NCBI GenBank assembly: GCA_001800075.1 | Contig: MGUR01000077.1 | Span: 3,143 to 8,375 of the forward strand | Length of the DNA: 5,233 nucleotides | Source: Elusimicrobia bacterium RIFCSPLOWO2_01_FULL_59_12 | GTDB lineage: Bacteria > Elusimicrobiota > Elusimicrobia > 2-01-FULL-59-12 | Reading direction: 5' to 3' | Program-made: the position numbers and the translations under genes | The notes under the pieces: model-generated | Databases searched by the model: none | Told to the model about the DNA's origin: nothing | The model's input: only the letters and a program-made list of their open reading frames with translations | Shown: one piece after another, positions 1-5,233 of the stretch | How positions within the stretch are numbered: the first letter of the stretch is position 1 | How the letters are laid out: every line of letters begins with the position of its first letter

Positions 1-285
1 GGCCTCACCCTGGCGCATTATTCCACCACCCCGGTCATCGTCGCCAACTTCACGCGCGGCGCCGTCGTGCGCTCCTCCGGGACCGATGTCACCGCCAACA
101 CCGCCTACGTCCAGAACCTCGTCAAGAACGCGACGAGCTTCGAGCTGGCCTACGGGGAGTTCGATTACCTGGGGGCGAACACGGCGGGCAAGTATGGGGT
201 CCATTTCGAGTCCGCGCGCGGGTCCGTTTCCAGCTCGACGTTCCGCGGCGGCGTGCGGGGGATCTCCTTCAACGCGTCGTCCGAT
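1..285 (+). other. Module 1 linker end and beta-helix entry cap
   Basis: Residues 1-30 are the last part of the post-G8 linker: LTLAH, then FTRGAVVRSSG. In CEMIP/TMEM2-type proteins an LTRN(I/V)-like strand marks entry into the helix. Residues 40-90 form the first irregular coils, with FELAYGEFDYLG (47-58) and YGVHFESARGSVSSSTF (65-81). The stretch from YLG through YGVHF and SSSTF to RGISF resembles the corresponding CEMIP-like segment, which reads roughly as a Gly-rich turn, a YPxHFH strand and a SYVRGSS-type strand. Only one His (68) of that pattern is kept here. The resemblance is from memory of the family, not from an alignment. Confidence 0.6.
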
Positions 286-3200
286 AACGCCCTGACCTCC
301 AACGTGACGTTCAACACGCCGGCCCCCGGGATCCGGCTCGACGGCTCTTCCGGCAACACCCTGACGTCGAACATCGTCTGCAAAACCGGAGCGGCGGCTA
401 ACGGGCTTATTCTGAGCGCTTCCTCAAACAACAACATCCTGACCTCCAACGCGGTCTATCATGCCGGGTCCAACGGACTTGTTCTGAACGCTTCCTCAAG
501 CAACAACATCCTCACCTCCAACACGATCTACGCCGCCGGCGCCATCGGGATTTATACGACGGGTTCTTCAAATACCCTGACCTCCAACACGATCTCCGAC
601 GCCGGCAGCGAGGGGATTTATCTGACGGGTTCTTCAAATACCCTGACCTCCAACACGGTCTCCAGCGCCGGCGGCAACGGGATCAATCTTTCCGGCGGCG
701 CGTCCTACAACACCCTGACGTCGAACACGGCCAGCGGCAGCACCTATGCCGGGTTCTGGCTCGATTCCTCTTCGAACAACGTCCTGACCTCGAATGTGGC
801 CCACGACAACAATTACGGGATCGCCCTCCAGTCCGCATCCAGCAACACCTTCACGTCGAACACGGCCTCCAGCAACACCTACAACGGGTTCAATCTTAAC
901 GTCTCTTCGTACAACGCCCTGACGTCCAACACGGCCTCGAGCAATTCGGAGCACGGGATTTCACTCCTCGATTCGCCCTACAACGCCCTGACGTCCAACA
1001 CGGCCCACGGCAACGCGGCCCATGGGATCAACTTAAGCGGCAGCGCCCGCAACACGCTGACGTCCAACGCCGCCTATAACAACGCCATGTACGGGTTCTC
1101 TCTTTATGACGGCGCGTCCTACAACACCCTGGCGTCGAACACGGCGTCCACCAACACCTGGAGCGGGATCAGCCTGGTCCTCAACAGCGACAACAACATC
1201 CTGGCGTCGAACATCGCCCGCAACAACGCCGGCGCGGGCCTATTCCTTGCGTTTGACAGCGACAACAACTCCTTTATTTCAAACAGCCTCTATTCCAACG
1301 ACTGGGGGATCTACGCCGCTTCGACGACGCAAACCGGCCTCTGCGCCGCCTGCCTCATCGGCTATTCCAGCTCAACCGCGCCAGCGCCGGACGCCTCCGG
1401 GGAGATTTACATGGGTTACCTGGCCGGGGACCTGACCCTCAAGAACTCGCTGGTGAATCCATCGCCCGGGATCTATACCGAGGCATTCTCCAGCTCGGGC
1501 ACTTATCTGCTCAACTACAGCACCAACCCCGGCGTCCTCCAGGTCTACGGGGACTACCGGCTTTCGGGTTCGACGCTCACCCTGGATTACGAGGACCGGC
1601 TCTACGCCTCCACCGCCACCACGCCGATCGACATGTCCAACCACGGGCACAGCGCGACGGTGACCAGCGTCAGCAACGCCCAGGCCGTCACCCAGCTCAT
1701 CACGATCACCAACACCGGCGGCTCGAATTGGAGCATGACGGGTTCGTCCACCGGCGCGATAGGGACTTTCAGCGGATCGGGGGGTTTTGCCTATACTCAA
1801 TTCAACATAACGTTCACGCAGGGAACCCCGCAAACCGGCGACGTCGTGAATTTCGCCCTGATCGCCGCTTCCAACGACGTCAATACGCAAAAGAAACTGC
1901 AGTTCGGGCTCTCGGCGACTTCCGGCTCAACCTGGAACAACAACACGGGCCGCTCCAAAATAACGGTCGCTCAGGGCTCAGGGTTCAGGGCGGTGGGCAC
2001 GGCGGCCAACCCCACACTGATCGAACGGCTCGATTCGAACGCCACCTACTACACCTTCGTGTCCTCCGGCGTCTTCACCGTCCAGTACGCCAGCTTTACT
2101 CAAATGGACGAAAACGGCATCTGGCTCTCCGGGACCGGGCCGTTCTCGATCAACAACAGCACCTTCGACTATGTGGGAAGCTATGTCGCCAATCCCGCGG
2201 GGACGTTGCTCACCTTGAGCGGCGTCACCGGAAGCGCGATCACCCTGGCGGACGTCACCTACGGCGCCAACGGCACGGCCTCCACCAAGTACAATTACAC
2301 GATCTCCGGCTCGATCGTGGGGCTTTCGTGGCTGAACACCGATTACTCAGGCGGGCTCGCCGGCGACTCCTTTGAAAGAAACGACGCCTCCAACAAGATC
2401 AATTGGGTCCAGGCCAACACCTGTCAGGCGGTGGCCTCGCGGGTCAACGGCGCATGGTCCGTGGAAGGCACCTGGAACACGGGGTTTGTTCCTACCTCCT
2501 GCAACGCGGTGACGATCGCGCCGGATACGACCGTTACCCTCGACATCTCCACCGCGACCGCCAGCACGACCACGGTCAGCGGAGTATTAAGTTTCAGCTC
2601 CTACACGCTCACCCAGTTCACCCTGGTCCAGGGGAGCATGACGGTCGCGGCGGGCGGGACGCTCACGATCGGGACCGCCGCCGACCCCATCCAGGCGGGC
2701 TCGACCGCCACCCTGGTCCTGGCCTACGGCGCTTCCGCCGGGCAGTACGGCCTGACCGTCTACGACGGCGGCAATTTCGCCGTCTACGGCGCCACCAAGA
2801 CCCCTTTCACCGTCATTCCTTGTTGCGTCAGCATGACGGCCGGGGTGAACACGATGATTGTCGACACGCCGATCACGGGGTGGGGCGTGGGCGACCTGAT
2901 CACCATCGACACCGAGGCCGTGACGATCACCGCGATCTCCGGCGGATCGATCGACTTCACCCCGGCGACGACCCTGGCCCATGGAACGGGGGACCTCGTC
3001 GCCAACCTCACGCGCAACGCGGTCGTGCGCTCCTCGGGGACCGACACCGCCGCCAACGCCGCCTACATTAACAACCTCGTCCAGAACGCGACGAGCTTCG
3101 AGCTGACCTACGGGGAGCTCGCCTATCTGGGCAACAGCGGCTGCGGGCAGAACAGCCCGGACTGCGGGTTTCGCGTCACCGGCCGCGCGTCCGTTTCCAG

Positions 3201-5233
3201 TTCCACCCTGCGCGACGGCTATACCGGGATTTACTTTTACGGCACCAGCGGCAACACGCTCTCGTCCAACCTCATCTATCGGAACGCCCGGGGCGTCTGG
3301 ACGGTGGGTTCCGGCACGAACACCTATGTCTCCAACCTGATCTACAACAATTCGGAGTCGAGCGTGGGGGGCTCACAGGCGAGTTATGGGAACCGGATGA
3401 TCTCCAACAGGGTGTTCAAAAATGCGGTGGGGCCTGAGTTGGGCGGGCAGAACACGCTCGTCTCGAACGCCTTCAACGGCAACGACAACCACGGGGTGGT
3501 GTTGGTCGGCTCCAGCAACACCCTGAGCGGCAACGCCATCTACGACAACGCGGGCAATGGAATCCGCATCCTCGGCAGCGCCCCGGGCAACCGGATCATT
3601 TCAAACGATATCTACAACAATGCAAACGGGATCAACGTGACCGGGTCCACCGCCGGCAACCAACTCATCGCGTCCAACACGATCCACGCCCACAGCGGGA
3701 ACGGGATCACCCTGATGTCCTCCAGCAATACCCTCCTGTCGAACGTCCTTTACTTCAACGACACCGGAATTACCATGACGACTTCGGGCAGCAACCTGGT
3801 CTCCAACCTGGTCCTCAGCAATACAAACGGCGGGATCATAATGGTCGGCGGCGCGAACAACGCGCTCGTTTCAAACAGCGTCTATTCCAATACCGGCGAG
3901 GGGCTCGACATCCACACCGCGAGCTCCAATGTGGCCGCCGGCTGCAACATCGGGTTTTCAAGCGCCGGGGTTTCTTCGCCCAACAACCCGGAAATCGGGT
4001 TCCACGGGGGGGAGGCCGGCTCGCTGATTTTGAAGAACTCGCCCGTGCACCCTTCCCCGGGCATCGACACCTCCGCCATGAACACCCCGGGGAACTACCT
4101 GCTTTATTACACGACCTCCCCCGGCGCGGCGCGGATCTACGGCGACTACACGGTGTCCGGCTCGACCCTGGCTTTCGATTACGCCGCCCGGTCTTTCGCG
4201 TCGGCGGCGATGAACCTGAACGTGATGCAGGGGTCCGGCTCCACGTTCTCCGTGGATTCCACCTCCGACTCCACCGCCGTCAGCCAGCTGGTAACGATCA
4301 CCTGGGACGGCTCCGCCTGGCAGGTGGTGGGTTCTTCAACTGGCAGCATGGGCACTTACAGCGGCTCCGGCGTCAGCCGGCCGTTCCCGGCAGAGCCCAA
4401 TACCCAGTTCATGCTGACGATCGCCTATACGTCCCCGGCCGGCGGGGATTATGCCGACTTCGCGCTGATCGCCGCCTCCCAGGACGCGGGCGTCCAAAAG
4501 AAACTGCAATTCGCCAAGCTGGGCAGCTCCGCGCTGAACTATGGCCGCTCCAAACTGACCGTCGCCCCCGGCGCCGGGTTCCATGCCGTGGGCGTCTCCA
4601 CGGCGCCGACCCTGATCGACTGGCTGGACGACAATTCCACCTTCTACACCTTTGTCGACTCCGGGGCCCTGACCCTGGGGTACGCCTCGGTCCGGCACGC
4701 CGACGAGCTCGGGCTCCAGCTCACCGGCGGCGAAGGGATCAGCATTTCCAGCGCCAGCTTCGATTACGCCGGGACCCACGTTTCAAGCGGCCACTCGAAC
4801 TACATCACCGCCCGCGATCTCGCGTCCGCCGCGACGTTCTACGCGGTGACCTTCAACCATTCATGGTCTTCAGGCACGACCGGAAACTTCAACGTCTGGG
4901 CCAGCACGGAGGCCGGCCTGAGCTGGCATTTCCAGAGCTGGTCGGGGGCGCGCGGGGGGCCGGGCTTCGAGCGGGAGGACCCCGGCGCGGACCAGGTCAC
5001 CTGGTCGGCCGCCCTGGGCTGCGGCGCGCAAACGACCAACGGCACGGGCGGAGGGGACTGGTCCAACGCCTTCACCTGGTCCCCGCCGTCGGTCCCCACC
5101 GCCTGCAACCCGGTCACGGTCCTCGCGGGGGACAGCGTCACGGTCGACGTCTCCAATGCCGTCGCCAGCACCACCACCGTCAACGGCACGCTGCAGTTCA
5201 GCACGGTCAACTCCAGCACCTTCACCCTGGTCC
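1..5233 (+). CDS. Giant modular G8 / parallel beta-helix surface protein, internal fragment (both ends missing)
   Basis: Frame 1 is open from the first base to the last with no stop in 1744 codons, so this is an internal piece of a much larger gene. No start codon, ribosome binding site, signal peptide, anchor or stop lies in the window. The protein consists of tandem modules: the end of one (residues 1-807), a whole one (808-1673) and the start of a third (1674 on). Each module carries a G8-like domain, a linker, a beta-helix of 22-26 residue coils, a spacer, a possible Ig-like domain and a tail. Composition is dominated by Ser, Thr, Asn, Gly and Ala, as in secreted repeat proteins. Family knowledge: PbH1/NosD beta-helices and G8 domains are extracellular or surface folds, often linked to carbohydrates. 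The inferred role is adhesion or polysaccharide interaction, since no enzyme active site is evident. Cys residues are few and partly conserved between modules. The reading frame is near certain and the function is tentative. Confidence 0.95.
400..543 (+). repeat. Two adjacent 72-base coil copies with near-identical DNA
   Basis: Bases 400-471 and 472-543 are consecutive coils that match at the DNA level. They share the less usual codons CTT for Leu and TCA for Ser, and the run GCTTCCTCA (418-426 and 490-498) followed after one codon by AACAACATC. Shared rare codons rather than only shared residues point to a fairly recent tandem duplication of one coil. Confidence 0.75.
547..678 (+). repeat. 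Two adjacent 66-base coil copies with a 33-base exact match
   Basis: Bases 547-612 and 613-678 are tandem copies with about 8 mismatches in 66 by eye. Bases 559-591 and 625-657 are identical. The identical block includes GGTTCTTCAAAT, an AT-leaning codon choice that differs from the TCC/AGC/AAC usage of most of the gene. This is the clearest sign in the window of recent single-coil duplication. Confidence 0.85.
1321..1656 (+). other. Module 1 conserved spacer after the helix
   Basis: Residues 441-552 lead from the helix to the next domain. A GLCAAC segment (Cys 448 and 451) is followed by IGYSSS, then by the best-conserved part: LKNSLVNPSPGIYT (480-493), which matches module 2 residues 1344-1357 at 11 of 14 positions. 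After this come YLLNYSTNPG and VYGDYRLSGSTLTLDY. The alternating hydrophobic pattern suggests beta strands, perhaps closing the helix. I do not recognise a named domain. Confidence 0.6.
1657..1908 (+). other. Module 1 possible Ig-like beta-sandwich
   Basis: Residues 553-636 look like a compact all-beta domain. Strands are TVTSV, LITITNTGG, WSMTGSSTG, FNITFTQ, VVNFALIAAS (616-624 region) and QKKLQF (630-635). The pattern of TITNTGG followed by a Trp and later a G-x-V-V-N-F strand resembles the Ig-like or CARDB-type domains common in bacterial surface proteins. The counterpart in module 2 keeps QLVTITW, GSSTG, FALIAAS and QKKLQF. The fold is inferred from pattern only. Confidence 0.4.
1948..2409 (+). 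other. Module 1 conserved tail domain of unknown type
   Basis: Residues 650-803 open with GRSKITVAQGSGFRAVG (650-666), then PTLIERLDSNATYYTFV, a YASFTQMDENGIWLSG stretch, FDYVG (722-726), and end in GLSWLN (774-779), FERND and INWV. Every one of these has a counterpart in module 2. The succession of short strands separated by Gly and Asn (YASF, GIWLSG, FSINNSTFDY) suggests a short irregular beta-helix of three or four turns. I do not recognise a named family. The domain always sits just before the next G8 domain, so it may link modules. Confidence 0.55.
2443..2817 (+). other. Module 2 G8-like domain
   Basis: Residues 815-939 fit the G8 pattern. A Trp-rich start (GAWS, GTWNTG) is followed by a VP turn, a VTI strand with the TTVTLDIS strand (about 837-850), ASTTTVSGVLSF, a LTQFTLVQGSMTVAAGG stretch (Gly 885-886), TLTIGTAADP (887-896), a hydrophobic TLVLAYG strand, LTVYDGGNFAVYG (Gly 923, 924 and 930) and a final PFT (935-937). 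G8 domains, named for eight conserved glycines, are all-beta extracellular modules known from CEMIP/KIAA1199, TMEM2, fibrocystin and various bacterial proteins. They usually stand in front of a parallel beta-helix, as here. Cys 808 and 834 flank the first strands and recur in module 3. Identification is from remembered family features and would be settled by a profile search. Confidence 0.78.
2821..3045 (+). other. Module 2 post-G8 linker ending in LTRNAVV
   Basis: Residues 941-1015 start with a Cys pair (941-942), then strands around MTAG, TMIVDTP, Trp 961 with GVGDLITID (962-970), VTITAIS, IDFTP, TLAH and LTRNAVVRSSG (1003-1013). In G8 proteins the domain is followed by a strand-rich stretch with a W-x-x-GD-x-I-x-I motif and then an LTRN strand, and both are visible here. 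Module 1 retains only the end of this segment inside the window. Confidence 0.65.
3046..3240 (+). other. Module 2 beta-helix entry cap
   Basis: Residues 1016-1080 correspond to the cap of module 1. They share the NLVQNATSFELTYGE stretch and YLG, then differ: module 2 carries CGQNSPDCGFRVTG (Cys 1048 and 1055) where module 1 has a shorter stretch without Cys that ends in YGVHF. SVSSSTLRDG then matches SVSSSTFRGG. Bases 3085-3105 are identical to 127-147. Confidence 0.6.
3241..3900 (+). repeat. Module 2 right-handed beta-helix, about 10 NosD/PbH1-type coils
   Basis: Coil markers start at residues 1087 (LSSN), 1109 (YVSN), 1133 (MISN), 1153 (LVSN), 1175 (LSGN), 1199 (IISN), 1223 (IASN), 1245 (LLSN), 1266 (LVSN) and 1289 (LVSN), spaced 20-24 residues. 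Typical coils keep SN followed by a hydrophobic residue and Ile-Tyr, then N-x-x-G-I, as in NAIYDNAGNGIRI. The consensus is looser than in module 1 (LxSN with varied second residue) and closer to ordinary NosD-type repeats. One coil near 3661 carries an extra residue (QLIASN). Fold and likely role are as for the module 1 helix. Confidence 0.92.
3901..4242 (+). other. Module 2 conserved spacer after the helix
   Basis: Residues 1301-1414 correspond to the module 1 spacer. Shared elements are a Cys followed shortly by IGFSS (Cys 1315; module 1 has Cys 451 before IGYSS), LKNSPVHPSPGIDT (1344-1357), YLLYYTTSPG, and IYGDYTVSGSTLAFDY. Conservation across modules is higher here than in the helix coils, which suggests a structural role such as closing the helix end. 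No named domain is recognised. Confidence 0.6.
4243..4515 (+). other. Module 2 possible Ig-like beta-sandwich
   Basis: Residues 1415-1505 match the module 1 domain in order: FSVDSTSDS, VSQLVTITW, WQVVGSSTGSMGTYSGSG, FMLTIAY, DYADFALIAAS (FALIAAS at 1487-1493) and QKKLQF (1499-1504). The all-beta pattern is clear but the assignment to an Ig-like fold is inference. The domain is slightly longer than in module 1 because of a PFPAEPN insert before the FMLTIAY strand. Confidence 0.4.
4543..5007 (+). other. Module 2 conserved tail domain of unknown type
   Basis: Residues 1515-1669 match the module 1 tail: GRSKLTVAPGAGFHAVG (1515-1531), PTLIDWLDDNSTFYTFV, YASVRHADELGLQLTGG, SFDYAGTHV (FDYAG at 1587-1591), GLSW (1639-1642) and FERED (1656-1660). 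The last stretch is richer in Gly, Trp and Arg than in module 1 and more diverged. It ends 5 codons before the Cys that opens module 3. Confidence 0.55.
5020..5233 (+). repeat. Module 3 of the tandem array, start only
   Basis: The last 71 codons repeat the opening of module 2. They contain a Cys (1674), a GDWSNAFTW stretch matching GAWSVEGTW, VPTAC matching VPTSC, VTVDVSNA matching VTLDISTA, ASTTTVNG matching ASTTTVSG, and FTLV matching FTLV. The second Cys of each module is 868 codons (2604 bases) from its counterpart. This shows that the array continues to at least a third module beyond the window. Confidence 0.88.
5035..5233 (+). other. Module 3 G8-like domain, first half only
   Basis: Residues from about 1679 to 1744 carry the first strands of another G8-like domain: GDWSNAFTWSPPSVPTAC, then VTVLAGDSVTVDVSNA, ASTTTVNGTLQFS and TFTLV, at the same spacing as in module 2. 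The WSPPSVP start and the NGTLQF strand are closer to the usual G8 pattern (W, P, then GxLxF) than the module 2 copy, which supports the call. The glycine-rich second half lies beyond the window. Confidence 0.7.

Larger units (their letters stand above)
286..1320 (+). repeat. Module 1 right-handed beta-helix, about 15 NosD/PbH1-type coils
   Basis: A short repeat with core LTSN (variants LASN, FTSN, FISN) starts at residues 98, 121, 147, 171, 193, 215, 239, 262, 284, 307, 330, 353, 377, 401 and 425, giving spacings of 22-26. A typical coil reads roughly: Asn-x-Leu-Thr-Ser-Asn-Thr-Ala, a short polar turn, Gly-(Ile/Phe)-x-Leu, then a Ser-rich turn. This is the classic PbH1/NosD pattern, in which each unit forms one turn of a right-handed parallel beta-helix and the repeated Asn can stack as a ladder along the helix. 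The coils are unusually uniform, mostly LTSNTA or LTSNTI. The helix ends at about residue 440 after DWGIYAAS. Such helices bind or process polysaccharides or act as adhesive stalks; which applies here cannot be told. Confidence 0.93.
1..2421 (+). repeat. Module 1 of the tandem array, 5' part missing
   Basis: This is the first of three tandem protein modules. Its G8 domain and most of the following linker lie upstream of the window. It resumes at the linker end, whose marker TRGAVVRSSGTD (residues 18-29) matches TRNAVVRSSGTD in module 2 (residues 1004-1015). Over residues 17-58 against 1003-1044, 31 of 42 positions are identical by eye, at an offset of 986 codons (2958 bases). The module ends after the GLSW and FERND motifs and the WV at residues 802-803. 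The boundary at residue 808, a Cys, is a convention set by the matching Cys that opens module 3. Confidence 0.9.
2422..5019 (+). repeat. Module 2 of the tandem array, complete
   Basis: This is the only complete module, 866 codons from the boundary Cys (residue 808) to the residue before the equivalent Cys of module 3 (1674). It contains every block in order: G8-like domain, linker, cap, beta-helix, spacer, possible Ig-like domain and tail. From the linker end onward each block has a recognisable counterpart in module 1, including TRNAVVRSSG, FELTYGE, LKNSPVHPSPG, FALIAAS, QKKLQF, GRSKLTVA, FDYAG and GLSW. Module 2 has about five fewer helix coils and a less uniform coil consensus than module 1. 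Confidence 0.9.

Noticed and set aside
86..295. Small + strand frame at 86-295, and another at 1106-1435
   Set aside because: Both are frame 2 readings of the helix region, giving Ser/Arg/Thr/Pro-rich low-complexity translations with no start context of note.
286..1320. Regular short repeats as a possible CRISPR array
   Set aside because: The 66-72 base periodicity is in codon phase, the repeats are degenerate, and there are no unrelated spacers. They encode beta-helix coils.
1372..1890. Antisense open frame of 172 codons
   Set aside because: It lies opposite the coding frame, is rich in Arg, Gly and Val without domain patterns, and is explained by the lack of stops in GC-rich DNA with strong third-position C/G bias. 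The same applies to the antisense frames at 165-449, 634-954, 2587-2982, 2784-3056, 3882-4085, 4336-4779 and 4839-5225.
1728..3071. Long + strand open stretches in frame 3 (1728-2375 and 2403-3071)
   Set aside because: They overlap the frame 1 gene throughout. Their translations are Arg/His/Gly-rich with no family resemblance, as expected for out-of-frame reading of GC-rich repeats, whereas frame 1 shows repeated conserved domains.
43..3132. The 2.6-3.0 kb direct repeats as a mobile element or segmental duplication
   Set aside because: The similarity is mainly at protein level and follows the domain order in one continuous frame. There are no inverted ends, transposase or target-site duplications.
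286..3900. Assignment as NosD, the copper-processing periplasmic protein of nitrous oxide reductase
   Set aside because: Only the generic coil pattern matches. NosD is a single-helix protein of a few hundred residues in a nos operon, whereas this is a multi-module giant with G8-like domains.
2443..3900. Calling the protein a hyaluronidase by analogy with CEMIP/TMEM2
   Set aside because: The architecture is similar but no catalytic or metal-binding residues could be matched with confidence, and the His-rich cap strand is largely missing.

Overview
The window lies entirely inside one very large protein-coding gene on the + strand. Frame 1 has no stop codon from base 1 to base 5232 (1744 codons), and neither the start nor the end of the gene is present. 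The translation is rich in Ser, Thr, Asn, Gly and Ala, has few Lys and Cys, and is built of large tandem modules. It looks like a giant secreted or cell-surface repeat protein. Base composition is GC-rich with strong C/G preference at third codon positions and no introns, which fits a high-GC bacterium. Multi-module giant beta-helix proteins of this type are typical of environmental lineages such as Elusimicrobiota, Omnitrophota, Planctomycetota or Myxococcota. The taxon is a guess; nothing in the window fixes it.

Layout: module 1 (bases 1-2421) has lost its front to the window edge. Module 2 (2422-5019) is complete. Module 3 begins at 5020 and runs off the end. The full module order, read from module 2, is: a G8-like domain (about 2443-2817); a linker ending in an LTRNAVV motif (2821-3045); a helix entry cap (3046-3240); a right-handed parallel beta-helix of NosD/PbH1-type coils (3241-3900); a conserved strand-rich spacer (3901-4242); a possible Ig-like beta-sandwich (4243-4515); and a conserved tail of unknown fold (4543-5007) that leads into the next G8 domain. 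Module 1 shows the same order from the end of the linker onward. Its helix has about 15 coils against about 10 in module 2, and this accounts for nearly all of the length difference between them.

The order G8, then a linker ending in LTRN, then a beta-helix, resembles the animal G8 proteins CEMIP/KIAA1199, TMEM2 and fibrocystin, here repeated in tandem on one bacterial-looking polypeptide. The likely role is extracellular binding, adhesion or polysaccharide interaction. I see no catalytic site I can defend. There is no RNA gene, mobile element, CRISPR array, promoter or terminator, and no second gene. All other open frames on either strand are shadows of this high-GC repetitive gene.
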